Source: Diplonema papillatum (lineage: Eukaryota > Euglenozoa > Diplonemea > Diplonemida > Diplonemidae). From it: 64,000 bases of DNA. The position numbers and the translations under genes were made by a program. The stretch covers positions 124,001-188,000 of the forward strand of contig JAPJBO010000125.1 of the NCBI GenBank assembly GCA_030068145.1. The letters run 5' to 3'. Positions within the stretch are counted from its first letter, which is position 1. The number at the start of each line of letters is the position of its first letter. Shown here one piece after another: positions 21,446-32,547 of the stretch. Below the pieces are notes generated by a model. That model saw only the letters and a list, made by a program, of their open reading frames with translations. It did not search any database and was not told the origin of the DNA.

Positions 21446-23906
21446 TCAGAATACGGGTTCATACCCGTTGACCCAGAGCTCAACCATGTCAGCCATCGGA
21501 CCCTTGCCCGCGTTCGCCCGCAGTACAGTGCCGTTGATAACGACTTCTTTGTAAGCGCCTTTTATCGCTGCCAGGGCCAAGTGAAGCCAAATATGCGCGC
21601 GTTCCTGTGGGTTTTGGTCATTATTGCAGGTTCCTTCTTTTCTTGCAGCCCACCCGAATCCGGTGGGCTATAGAGGAGCAGGAAGGTCTCCCTGCAGGGC
21701 TATAAAGAAGCAGGAAGGTCTCCCTATGCTGTCGACCCTGCAGCAGAAGGGCATGCTCAGTTTTGCGTCTGTCAGGGGTAGAGAGACTAAAAAGTACGTG
21801 CGCTCGGCTAAGGCCGGCGCGTGGCGAGACTGGAGGCAGCAGTTAAAGTTCGGGGAACAGTAAAGTTCGGGCTAAGCTAAGTTCGGGCAATGCTGGTGAA
21901 GCTAAGTTCGAGAGATGCTAAGTTCGGGCGTTGCTAAGTTCGGGCGTTGCTAAGTTCTGGTGCTCAGCGCTCAGGCTGCGCTGGTACTAAAAAAAAGTTC
22001 CGGCACGAGCGAAGTTCGGCCAGGGTGGTAAAGTCCGGTGAAGCCAAGGTCGGTGCTCGTGCCCGGGGGGGGACACCCCCCCGGACCCACCCACCGAGTA
22101 CGGGAAAAGTTTGGCGCTGGTACCCGGGTTTGCGCCCCCCCGGACCCCCCCGCCGCCCCCCGGCGAAGCAGAGTTCGGGCGCAGCTAAGTTCAGACGATA
22201 ATAAGTTCGAGTGATGCTAAGTTCGGGCGCAGCTAAGTTCTGGTGAAGCAAAGTTCGGGCGAAGCTAAGTTCTGGCGAAGCAAAGTTCGGGCGCTGCAAA
22301 GTTCGGGCGATGCTAAATTCTGGTACGGGCGCAGCTGAGTTCGGACGAAGCAAAGTTCGCGTGAAGCTAAGCAAAGTTCGGTTCTCGTAGCAGTTTGGCC
22401 TGTGATGGCAAGCTCGGCCGCCCGACTCCGTTTCCCGGGGTGACCAAATACCGCGAGATACTGAGAAACTCCGCCAAAAACGCAAATTTCGGGCACATAA
22501 GACCCCGAAACCCAACAAACCTCGAAAACCATCTTCGACCGGGAAAGTGTGAGGGGCGGGGTTCGAACCCGGGCCGACCGGCCTGAAGGCCGGCGCCCGC
22601 TCACTCTGCCACCCCCGTGCATTTTCCCAGAAGGGAAAAAAGCTTACTCTGAACTAATATCCAGTTCAAAAACAATACGGTTTCATAATTGTTGCAAGAA
22701 AAGCCGGGTTGGCTCGAATAGAGGCTATTCACATTGCATGTTCATAGGACCTCCAGTCTCGAAAGATTTCATGATAACGTGCTACGCAGTTCTCAGCACT
22801 CTTTTCAACTCTCGTGTTGGGACATCTGCGTTCAAAAGTCCAACACCTTGTTGCCCGCCACAGATTTCGTAACGTGCCCGAATAGTCTAAAGTTAGGCGT
22901 GTGTTTGTTCGAGACTGGAGGTCCTACGAACATGCAATGTGAATAGCCTCTATTCGAGCCAACCCGGCTTTGATAAGTTGCGAAAAGTGTATTGTTTTTG
23001 GACTAGATACTAGTGCGGAGATAGCTTTTTCCTTCCCTGCCAAAAGGCAAGGGGGTGGCAGAGTGAGCGGGCGTCGGCCTTCAGGCCGGTAGGCCCGGGT
23101 TCGAACCCCGCTCATCACACTTTTTCGGTCGAAGATTGTTTTCGAGGTTTGTTGCGTTTCGGGGTCTAATGTGCCCGAAATTTGCGTTTTTCGCAGAGTT
23201 TCTCAGTATCTCGCGTTGGGCACCACGGGAAACGGAGTCGGGGGGGTCTCCCCCCCGGGTACTGGCGCTAAACTTGCCACCACACGCCGAACTCAGCATC
23301 ACCAGAACCCGAACTTTGCTTGCGCCCGCACTTTGCTTTGCTTCACCAGAACTTAGCTTCACCCGAACTTTGCTTCGCCCGAACTCAGCTGCGCCCGAAC
23401 TTTGCTTCGCCCGAAGTTTGGTTCACCACAAATTTGCATCACCCAACTTAGCATCGCCCGAACTTAGCTGCGCACGAAACTTTACTGTTCCCGAACTTTA
23501 ACAGCTGCCTCCAGTCTCGCCCCGCGCCGGCCTTTAGCCGAGCACGTACTTTGTATGTTACATGCCGGAAAAGTCCCCCTGCCCTGCCTTTCCCTTGCTC
23601 CTGCGACCGACAAAACGGCGCATACCGTTCCAGGAACCTTGGATACCCACCGGCCGCCATCGAAGTTGAGGTGGGAGTCTGCCATCGGAACGATGTCGCT
23701 GCGAAAAACGCGAAGATTGGCGTGGCCTTCTAGGACTCGGATCGGCATGTGGTTCCAGTGGTGTAGCAAACCTTCGACGGAGTCAAACGTGCCTATGCAG
23801 AGGAGCGTGTTTTCCATGTTGGCCGACGTCACGTTGCGATCAGGTCCCAGTCGGTCGAACCACAGCGTCCACTTGCAACTGAGCATCTCCATCGGTCCAA
23901 CAGACA
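21446..23906 (-). CDS. eIF4E-like cap-binding protein (interrupted by long intron)
   Basis: Exon 23906-about 23626 begins after a CTGCGCAG acceptor and codes MSVGPMEMLSCKWTLWFDRL...NMENTLLCIGTFDSVEGLLHHWNHM...FRSDIVPM...GGRW, matching eIF4E/4EHP order with the first Trp (KWTLWF), the HWN block and the GGRW Trp. The last exon (about 21650-21446) codes QERAHIWLHLALAAIKG...VVINGTVLRANAG...VELWV and a stop, matching the C-terminal helix and cap-pocket strand. eIF4E binds the mRNA m7G cap. The usual DP.N acidic context is altered (MADSHLN). Phases do not fit one simple intron, so a small middle exon or another donor is likely. The intron contains an inverted pair of R2 elements. The N-terminus may continue upstream. 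Confidence 0.75.
21794..22761 (+). mobile_element. composite repeat R2, copy 1 (left arm of inverted pair)
   Basis: Order: a GTGCGCTCGGCTAAGGCCGG leader, CGAGACTGGAGG (21825-21836), many AAGTTCGGGC(G/C)...GCTAAG units, a GACTCCGTTTCCCG...GAAACTCCGC block, a tRNA-like segment on the minus strand (about 22552-22616), and CCTCCAGTCTCG (22750-22761), which is the complement of the first 12-bp word. The same order is found at 22910-23555 (inverted) and 36601-37189. It lies in the eIF4E-like intron. Confidence 0.75.
22552..22616 (-). other. tRNA-like pol III segment in R2 copy 1
   Basis: Read on the minus strand: GGGGGTGGCAGAGTGAGC (A-box-like) and CCCGGGTTCGAACCCC (B-box and T-arm). The middle CCGGCCTTCAGGCCGG is a perfect palindrome and leaves no proper 7-base anticodon loop, so this is a tRNA-derived promoter head (leucine-like at most), not a working tRNA gene. 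Confidence 0.6.
22910..23555 (-). mobile_element. composite repeat R2, copy 2 (right arm of inverted pair)
   Basis: The complement of copy 1 with a shorter AGTTCGGGC section: CGAGACTGGAGG at 22910-22921, tRNA-like segment on the plus strand at 23050-23113, the GAAACGGAGTC block at about 23229, and CCTCCAGTCTCG at 23508-23519 followed by the shared leader. A 148-bp spacer (22762-22909) separates the arms, so the intron RNA could fold into a very long hairpin. Confidence 0.75.
23050..23113 (+). other. tRNA-like pol III segment in R2 copy 2
   Basis: GGGGGTGGCAGAGTGAGCGG, a TTCAGG anticodon-like centre inside a palindrome, and GGGTTCGAACCCC. Same reading as the copy at 22552-22616 with a few changes. 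Confidence 0.6.
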
Positions 23907-24121
23907 TCTGCGCAGGGTGATTTGGAAGAGTTGAAAAAGCGACAGAGAGCATACTGCCCTTTCAGCATTTCCCCGAGGGGAGAGAGGTTGAGGGACAACA
24001 AACCCGTAATACTCAGACCAGTGCGTTTTTCGACGGCTAGAGAGGGAAACAATACAACACCTAAATGGGTCTTTTGTGCTGAACGCTCAATTACGCTCAG
24101 CAAAAACAATTTGAAGTGGCA

Positions 24122-24571
24122 CTATGAGCGTTTCTTGGTAAAAAAGAGTCCATTGAGCTGTCTCCAGTCGATAATGGAAACTCCGATAGACATGTACCAA
24201 TAAAAGTTGACGGTACACACCAAAGCACTGTGCACCAAGGTGTTGTGCATGTCCAGAATGTCCTGGACAGTGTCCAATTGGTCAGCAACCTTGTCCACGA
24301 GGTTCCAGTACATCATCCCGATGCGGGAGTCCGGGTCGAGAATGGTTCCATCCCGCAGCGTCACGTAGTCGCCTTTCCGCTTCAGGCCGGCGTATATCTG
24401 AGAGCTTGGCATTTTCCCCTGCACGGGGCGGCCCCCACGGACAGCGGCCCCCACGGACAGCGGCCGCCCAATGTCACGAAGTCCAGCAAAGCGCTTAGGT
24501 TCCCTCAACGCCTTGACTCTCCCGTGCGCCCACAAGGCGAAGTGAGCACTGGGGCTGTGACACCACCGCAC
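24122..24571 (-). CDS. putative exon of unknown function upstream of the eIF4E-like exons
   Basis: A minus-strand frame; its part from about 24412 down (KMPSSQIYAGLKRKGDYVTL...GTILDPDSRIGMMYWNLVDKV...) has the look of a folded, conserved protein: mixed charge, helices, no repeats. A GTGCAG before GGGAAAATG could be an acceptor or a 5' end, and GTACAT after NFYW a donor. I do not recognise the family. It could be the N-terminal extension of the eIF4E-like gene 215 bp downstream, or a separate small gene. Confidence 0.35.
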   Translation of the reverse strand: MRWCHSPSAHFALWAHGRVKALREPKRFAGLRDIGRPLSVGAAVRGGRPVQGKMPSSQIYAGLKRKGDYVTLRDGTILDPDSRIGMMYWNLVDKVADQLDTVQDILDMHNTLVHSALVCTVNFYWYMSIGVSIIDWRQLNGLFFTKKRS

Positions 24572-25633
24572 CCGACTTTATCAGTCCACTCAGCCCTCCC
24601 CCCCAACGCACCCTACTCTCGAGCCAGTCCTCCCGACTCTGTTTTGTAGTGTTGCACGCATGTAGTGATGCCCCAAGTGAAGCAAAACCTTCGTGTGTTT
24701 CCAAGGCGTACAGCTTTAGCACAAACTACAGGACGGGGCTATCCTCCCGAGGATTCTCCGTTGCGCGCGCGCCATGTAATGTGTCCCGACACGCGTTTCA
24801 GTCAGCATCTAAGAGCGGAGCGGAGACAGTATCGTGCTCTGGGGCGCTGTCCGACATTCGGCTTGCGATGTTCGCGCAAAACGATGCAAGGTCTCGGGTT
24901 TCGCTTGAATGACTACCTTTTGCGACCGCTGGAGTGGGTCACCTGTGAAAACGTCGGCTTCTCTGTCCGGTCTTGGTAGCGAACACACTAAATAAGCCGC
25001 ATGCGTACACTGTTCTTGTCGACGCGAAAAGGTAAAAGAAAGACTGCAGAGAACAGCCGAAAAGTCGTCTCCCAAATAAAGACGAAAGGCAAACGGAAGC
25101 GCCCCGTTAGGCGGAAGCCACACCCTTCTGCAGCGCAGCCGATCGAGAAACGCAGGGAACGTTTTTACATTTGTTTTCAATACCCGGTCCGCAACCTGGG
25201 GGCCGCTGCGAAGCACAAAATAAGTGCTGAAGAGTAAGCTGGCCGATCCCCGCCTGTCCTCGTTTTTACCGTGACATACAGCACCGGAAATTCTGTGCAG
25301 CTCGGGGAATGGGGATGGAATCGGGATCTGCAAGGTACACAATGTACTTCGTTCACTGTTAAAACCCGCTGGCGAGGACGCTGGTTAGCGGTCGACGTCG
25401 GTCTTTTCCGTCTCGCCAAGCCGGTCCGCCCTATCCCCTGAAACTGCATTGCATTGCCTGCCGCAGTCTATCACGGTGCCCCTTAGGCTGACCAACACGT
25501 CATGAATCGAGGACGAAGTCAAAGGGAACTGGGCGTCTGCACGAGGGATCCTCGAGTGCGCTGCCCCTAAGTTCCAACAAGCGGTCTGTTCGTGATAACG
25601 CAGGGTTGCCCTACGAACGACCTGTGTTGAGTG
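24572..25633. other. gene-free stretch
   Basis: No gene or repeat recognised between the unknown exon and the end of the ADCK1-type gene. Confidence 0.35.
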
Positions 25634-28353
25634 TTACCCCATATTTGCCATGACGGTCGCCCGCTGCAGCTCGCATTTCTTCAGGATCTCGGCGCGCTCC
25701 TTCGGGGTGTTCGCCTGTGCCAAGGCGGTTTGAGCAAGATGATCGATGCCTGCGAGGGCCATGACACGATGGTAAGTGATCGGCACATGCAGCTCCCGCT
25801 GCACAGAATACAGAAGCGCATTGCACTTTAAGGCGACAATCAGATTCTTCGGCATGCTGCCCATGAGCTCCAACATGCCAAGGGCCATGTTCGTCGAGGC
25901 GACATGCGGGATGAAGAAGTCCTTTCGCCCCATGAGTTGGTCACTTGCTACACCCTCAATGCGCCGCTCGGCCTTGCTGCCCAGAATGGAAGCCAGGAGC
26001 TTCCAATTGCTCACACCGAGCGCCTTGCACGCCGACTGCACCATCTCGGTGTCTTCCAACCCGACACCTGCCCACAGCCGCGCGTAGCTCCGCCGCGTTT
26101 CCGGGTCGATCTCCTGGTAGAGGCCGTGGTCCAGCCAAGCCAGCCGCCAGGCCTGTCCGTCCTTCGCCTTCGTAATCGCCTTCTTCCTGTCCTCGAGTCC
26201 GCTTGTGGCCTCCTCCTTAGGCCGGAACACGGCCGTAAACATCCGACCCCACGTCGACGTTTCAACCTTTTCAGCTTGCTTCTCGACAGGAAGTGACGGG
26301 CGCAATGCTGCTGCAGGCTCTACGAAGATGTTGGCAGGGTGCGGGTCGCCGTGGAGGAAGCCGTGGTCGAATATACTGCTCGCGATGACCTCCGACACTC
26401 GCTGCGTGAGCTCTGAGGGATCAAATCCGTGCGCTTCTATCGCCGCCTTGCTGTCAAGGTTGAACCCATCCACGTATTCCATGGTGAGGATGGTGCGGCA
26501 GCTCGTCGTGGTATCCACGGACGGGCTACGTACGTCTTCCCAGTCGTCGAACATCGACCCGAATCGCTGGCAGTTGCGCGCTTCGCTTTCGAAGTCGAGT
26601 TCCTTTTCGATCGTCTGCAAGTTGGTCGTGTTGGTCGTGTGAGGGGTTAATTGTGAACAATCAAACATAAATCATTGAAATGGGTGGCAATCTGTACTAT
26701 AACAAGATCGTCCACCTCAATCGTCTGCAAATCGGTCGCGTCAACAGCAAACGTTTGAACACTCAATTCTGAAGATGAAAGTCTGCTGACGACAATTGGG
26801 CCAACATGCTCGTGCGCTCAGTTGATAGCACATGACTGGCTGAGCCACTCCGAGCTACCGCAATGAAAACCTGCTCGCGTCCTCTCGCGGCATGTGCAGA
26901 GGAGAGACACACTGAGTGCTCTTAGGTGCCATTTACTTGAGACTGTTCTGTGAAAATGCGGAACCCTATTGAGAACCGTATTTCCGTGCCAGTGTCGCCT
27001 CGCTTCTCCATGCGAAACGGCGACAATAACACGGGATAATGGAGGCGACACTAATAGGGAGGGGGGTAGGTAGAGCTTAAACCGGAGCACACCTCCTGAA
27101 AGTAAACCGGCAGCCACGACAGGTCACAGTTGAGATCGCTACCTACAATTCTGAGGAGGAATCGCATAATAAAAACGTCGGTCTTCATCTGTGTGTGTTT
27201 AAGTCATGGCTGAGAGGAGGTAACGCTGAAGAAAGTATAATCGACAGACGGGACACTTTCACCAGTCGGTGTTAAGTTCCAACACGCCGGTTGTCAGCTC
27301 CATCCGGAATTCGACTCAAGAGCACCCGTCGGCAGACGCTATCTGGGTACCAGTTTTGAGACCCTGTTCCGAAGCTCGCTCGCACGGGGAAGTAGCGCGA
27401 ATCACCTGTCGTGCAAACAAGTGCACCGCTGGCAACTACTCCGCCTCTTTTTGAGTTCTACACTCACACACAGGATCCCTGACGCGGAGTTTCGCCAAGG
27501 GTACGTGTGTGGTCTGGCCCTGTTGAGTCTAGGTTGCCGGCGTTTTAAGAGCACGAACTACTCTCGCTGCCGGCTTCTCTTTGAAACATACGAAGCAACT
27601 GAACATAGCGTTTGAGCAGAGCCTGCCTAAGCGAGATCAATCTGAAAAAAGGAAGTAATGTAATGGGGTAGGTACCATGGCAGGGATGTTTTTGTATTGC
27701 ACCTTCACAGCGAGTTTATCGCCGGTGGTTTTGTGCCGCGCCGTGTGCACCTGCGCGAGGGAGGCCGCTTTTTCCGGAATGTCGTGGAACTCGTTGAAGA
27801 AGTCGGAAGGAGCTCCGGCCAAACCACCGTCTTCGTACGACCGCCGAAAGACGAATAGAACATCAGCGGCTGACATGGTGCGGGCGTGGTCGAGGCATGC
27901 CTTCATGACGATGCACCACTCGAGAGGCATCGTTTGGGTCATGGCGGAGATCGTCTGTCCGATTTTGACGTAGATTCCACCGAGATCCAAGAACAGGTCG
28001 AGTGTCTTGTGGGCGGCAACCTCGTGGCAGCGACACAGCGTTACTACTTGGTCGAGAGGCGACTCTGCAAAGAGGCCCATCCACCGGTAATACAATGTCA
28101 CCGTGTGCGCATGCCACGCTACTTTGCAAACTCTCCGGAAGGTGTCCACGTGTCCCAAGACGAATTTGTCGTAGAGGTACAGACCCATGCCCATCATGAA
28201 GAAGGCGTACGCCAGCAGCGGCGTCGTGAGCACCTTCTTCACCAACGTGTCCCGCCTGGCCATTTCCTGCGGCCGATCGGCGAACGGGAGGAACCGATCG
28301 GCTTTTGTCCTGGGCTTACCCCAGCTCAGCCGCAGGAGCGTTCGGCGGTACAT
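25634..28353 (-). CDS. ABC1/ADCK1-type atypical kinase (COQ8/UbiB superfamily)
   Basis: Two exons are certain: 28353-27676 (donor GTACCT) and 26614-25634 (acceptor TTGCAG). Exon 1 has a membrane segment (LLAYAFFMMGMGLYLY), the family KxGQ motif (YVKIGQTISAM), the SLAQVH block and the ATP-site Lys (LAVKVQ). Exon 2 has ELDFESEARN, the catalytic HGFLHGDPHPANIF and metal-binding WLDHGLYQ, the latter typical of ADCK1/5 rather than COQ8 itself. Family members are mitochondrial, tied to quinone lipids or cristae. About 35 residues normally between LAVKVQ and ELDFE are missing, so at least one exon in 26615-27675 is not found. An insertion rich in Lys/Glu (ALRPSLPVEK...ITKAKDGQ) follows the catalytic loop. 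Confidence 0.88.
26615..27675. other. intron region of the ADCK1-type gene
   Basis: No repeat family of this window is seen in it. One or more short exons must be hidden here. TCGTCTGCAA is doubled (26611 and 26721), suggesting a small local duplication of the acceptor sequence. Confidence 0.4.
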
Positions 28354-29739
28354 TGGCGCCGACGCCCGCTCCCCTCCACCTGCCCTCCACCCCCCGGCCA
28401 GCTAGTGTGCTGGTCGGGTAGGCAAAGATTGCCACCTGGGTTAGAGGTTTCTCCCACCCCCGCACTCCCGCAAAAAGGGGGAACGCCGGAAATGTTGATA
28501 CGAAGTCAGGGTGTCCGTTATTTAGGAGCCATCCTGGCCCACACCGAGTAGTTGGAAAGTCAACCCGTCGCCACCTATGAGGCGTCAGGCTTCCCATATT
28601 TCAGGAACATCAGTGGTCGACCCGTATGCTACGCATAAGCGTTTTCATCCCCTTGAAGCGATTACTTGCCAGGCACCAGAGCACAGGTGTTGACGCGAGA
28701 GAGTATCCGTGCTTTCAGTGCGCTGATAGCGATTGTAAATACTGCCAAGGATCGCTAACAATGGACACAAAATCATCGTGTGTTCTGCAAGGGTCAACGT
28801 TGTTGGCTAGCTTGCTTAGGAAACTCGGTTGGCTATGCATGTGGCACAGACCTAGCATTGGTTCGGTTGTTCCCAAAATTAAATTGGCTATCAAGTGGCT
28901 TTCTACCATGAAATCAGAGTCCGCGTAATGTACAATGGCTTATTTGCACTACAGAATGATACAAATACTACTCCCAAGGTTAGCCTGTATCGTGTCGCGG
29001 CAGTTGTTGTCAAGGCTCGAGGTTGGATCCGGAGCTCAGATTGTAAGGTGGCTCAGTTTGTTGGATAGTCATATGCCACCAACAGTTGCTTAACATCGCT
29101 TGGGCAAGTATGCGCCGGCACCGTTACGTACGAAGTCGCGAAAACGGGATCTAGCGCAGCCCGTCTCGAATACACGTCGCTGCACGACAGGGGTTGAACA
29201 AAATTAGCTCAATGATCTTCGTGTGTTTGCCACATCCATCATGGCATCTCAGGACACGGAAAGCTAGGGTAAGACGGCTGCGAGCGAGTGCATGGCAGTG
29301 ATCGGATTATCGACGAGGAGACAAGCCCCGGCAAGATGCTGTTCATCGGGACGGGCGTTTCGTATCGAGAAAGGCCGGACGACTGTAAATACGCGCGTTT
29401 TTAACGTTGGGCCTGTGTCCTTAAAGCTTCTATCCCGGCTGCTCCGCATTTCGGCCAACTTTCGACGGACACATAGGTTGCCATCAGCGTACAAGCTGAG
29501 GGACAGAGGAAGACAATATGGTCTGGTTGTTGGTCAGGTAGCTGTGACTGCATATGTCACGAGTACAACTTCCCTTAAGAATCGAGAACTCCGTTTTTCC
29601 CGCAAGGCGGAGACCGTGTAGAAGAGGCTGCAAGCAGGAGCAACCCCTATTTGGTCTTTTCGCTTTCGAGAGGGGTGCTCTCGTGGTCGTGAGTACGACG
29701 CGACTTGACAACTGCCCCACGAAGTCGCAGGCCGACTTT
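28354..29739. other. gene-free stretch
   Basis: Upstream of the ADCK1-type start and downstream of the PA/ankyrin gene. No gene recognised in 1.4 kb. Confidence 0.35.
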
Positions 29740-31417
29740 TCAGCTTTCTGGGTTGCTGGTAGCGTGCTGGCTGAGAAGCTGTTTGATCTCTGGCGACGTT
29801 GTCAACTCTGAGGGCAGGCTTCCGAGGCCGCATCTGCTGCGGATGGTCGGATCGGCACCCCAGCGAAGGAGGACTTCAACCTGCCTTACAGCGTTCCGTG
29901 ACGCTGCGACGTGCAGGACCGACTGGTAAAGGGCCGTCGATTGGTAGTTGGGGTCGGCCCCATACTGCAGCACCATGTCGCACGGTGCTGGGTTCTGAAG
30001 GCAGGCGTGCCACAGCGGAGGGTGTCCCCCCGATGAGACCGAAGCTCCCAGCTGCAGGAGCATCAGCGTCGCGACTTGAAAATCGGCCTTCAGCGCTGTC
30101 ACCAGCGGCGTCCACCTGTGAGTATTCGCGGGGAGGGAATTGGAATCCGGAGTGCGAAAACACAAGCAGCTCAATCGCTGATGCTCGCCAATCGTTCGCA
30201 CCGGCTTCCTGCTGTATTTCGATGCGCTCCTTCAAAAGGGACGCGTTGCGCTAATACTTCACGGCTGGGAGTGAGAAGGCTGCGTTCACACAAGCAGAAA
30301 CTGGGATTGTAGGACGTACACGCGAACCCCTTCCCGAAGACATACATACCCTCTCGAATCTGTGGCTTCAAGGGAGGCGCCAGCCCTGACGAGGTGCCGG
30401 ATGACGTCGACGCGGCCAGCGGCGCTTGCCAGGTGCAACGCGGTTTCGTTGGTGTCGGGGTGTCGCGCGTCAACGTCGACAGCTTCTTCGTACAGCAAAG
30501 CGCGCACGAGCCCTACCAGACCGCTGCCTGCTGCGGACAGGAACTGCAGTGTGTCGCTGTCTTGGAACATCTTCTTCTTACGCGTGCCGCGGGTTCGGTT
30601 GTAATCAAGATCTGCAATCACGATCGGCAGGTACTCACGCACTACCTCCTGTGGGGTTTCAACCAACTTGCACCAGACTGGAAACCACTCGTACTTCCAC
30701 AGAATGCCATGCACCATGACTCTTGGAAGTATCCAAGTTCAAAGGCGATATTTTGGCGCCAGTTGGCCGGAGAAACCTTCGTCGCGCACTGTGCCTAACT
30801 GGGCAACTGGTCAAGGCTAGCAAACTGGCTAATTTATACCGCCATCTGGTACGTTCTGCGGCCAGGTCGGGGTCGAGCGTGAGACGCTGTTGAGGTAAGG
30901 CAAAAAGATAGCACACCGGAAGAGGTGGGGGCTTGAAACATTCGTTCGTCGCGGTGTGAATGACGGACACGTCGCCACCGTGGTCGAAGACTAGCAGACC
31001 GGCGGCATGCGACAAAAAGAAGACGGGAACGTCTCTGTTGTCCTCGAAGTACACGTCGGAGACGACTCCTTTCCGGTCCTCGCCGTCACCTTGATTGAAG
31101 ATGAGAATGGCTTTGACACCTTCGCCAACGCCAGCAGCGGCGTCGATCTTCTCTTGGAAGGTGCAACTACCGCGGCTGATGAGCTGCACGTGAGCGCCCG
31201 GCAATGGCGGGAATTGCGAAAGGGTTGAGCAGCCGTAGCCCATCGGTGTTCTAACGGACAGGTGACTCGCTTCACCGACGCCTGATGCCGGGAACGGCCA
31301 GAAGTCTTCGCCCGCCCGCAGCTCGCCCCAGCCGTGCAGGACAACGCGCGATTCGCTGCGAACCTGCGCCGTCACCGCCAGCAGAATCGATACGACATTG
31401 GCCCACGCCAATTTCAT
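29740..31417 (-). CDS. secreted PA-domain plus ankyrin-repeat protein (probably one gene)
   Basis: ATG at 31417 begins a signal-peptide-like MKLAWANVVSILLAVTAQV. A protease-associated (PA) domain follows (GYGCSTLSQF...LISRGSCTFQEKIDAA...ILIFNQGD...VPVFFLSHAAG), ending near a GTGTGC donor at about 30915. Downstream on the same strand, 30717-about 30320 codes WKYEWFPVW...FLSAAGSG then ankyrin units (TALHLASAAGRVDVIRHLVRAGA), and about 30150-29740 codes three more (PLWHACLQN...LHVAASRNAVRQVEVLLRWGADP). PA domains are protein-interaction lids of secreted or vacuolar proteins. The exons lie close together with the same strand and order, so I join them, but ankyrins behind a signal peptide are odd and two genes are possible. 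Exact splice sites were not fixed. Confidence 0.6.
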
Positions 31418-32373
31418 CTCACGGGCAACCCCCCGCCCTTGACAAATGTTGAACGGTGGCAATCAAACACGCCGCAAGCCTGCGAAGGCGCTGCACAAGC
31501 TCGTGCATCTCACCCGATTTGGGTATACGCTTCGATTCCTCGATTGCACTCTTACGCTTGATTTGATAACAGCGATAAAGCGCTCACGAAAAAAAAGCAC
31601 AACTGAAGTCTAGTGGTGCTACCGTGCAGCCTGCACAGAAACAAGGGACTTGACACGCAAGGTTTCCTAAGCAGACACGTCCTCTACGCAAAGACCCAGC
31701 CATGGTCATGACGGCCCTTTAATCGGCTAATCATGATACGAGGTCTTTTTCAGCTTCCTGATGTCGAGCCTTGCACGAGAAAACCGCAGACGGTGTTTTG
31801 CTGGCCTGAATGGGTTCAGCGTTCCCTGACAGTTGCACGATTGTTAATCGTCTACCGAGTCACTTGGCCGACGTTGACACCTGCAGCTCCGAAGAACAAC
31901 AACATGGCCGAATGCGAAAGAAGCAGAGCGAACAATGAATAATTTCTGTCACGCTCTCCTTTTCTTTGTTTCTTTTGCTATTGTATATATATGTTCACTT
32001 TTTGTCTTAAGTGGTGTAGCCACAACTCTTACGGCAAAGCCGAAATCGCTTTTTCCTTTTAGCTTTTTTCCCCCTCGTCTTTTCTTTTTTTTGGATCGTT
32101 CTGGTAAGAAGTCCGGTCGCTCTGCGGGGAGGCCACGCTTGCACGAATTTTCGTTGTTTCGTTACTATATTCTGCCTGCTGACTTCTGGGATGGCTACAA
32201 CTATTGTGTTTTCCGTCGGTCATGTGCCAAGGCAATAGCTTGGTCTTCGGCAAATTTGGACCGACAACGGCTTTTTGCGTCCTCACTCAGGAATGGGCTC
32301 GGCACAGCGCGACGCGACGTATCTTCACGACAATGCTGGGACCTGAGAGTGGCTGGCTGCTTTCCGCAACGTG

Positions 32374-32439
32374 GTAAAGGGGGGGTCGAATAGCCAGACG
32401 CGTGTCAAATAACTGTTGTTATTCGACCCCTCCCTTTAC
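32374..32439. mobile_element. 66-bp inverted-repeat element (family R5)
   Basis: Ends GTAAAGGGGGGGTCGAATA and its near-complement TTATTCGACCCCTCCCTTTAC enclose AGACGCGTGTCAAATAACTG. The core and one end recur in the opposite orientation at 37599-37640, so this is a tiny deletion derivative of the same family. Confidence 0.7.
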
Positions 32440-32491
32440 AGATTCTAACCCAATGCCGGACTCGTCGCTGCCATGATGCCAGTGTGAGATT

Positions 32492-32547
32492 TAGCTATAG
32501 CTAGCTGATAGCTAGCTATAGCTAGCTAGCTATAGCTGAAAATAGCT
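32492..32547. repeat. TAGC/TAGCTA palindromic microsatellite
   Basis: AGCTATAGCTAGC words repeated in both senses over about 55 bp. Confidence 0.8.

Noticed and set aside
22552..22616. A tRNA gene
   Set aside because: A and B boxes are good but the anticodon arm is a perfect palindrome without a 7-base loop, and the segment lies inside a three-copy repeat.
31935..32393. Plus-strand frame with hydrophobic N-terminus
   Set aside because: Hydrophobicity comes from a T-rich stretch; the rest is featureless and no homologous pattern is recognised.
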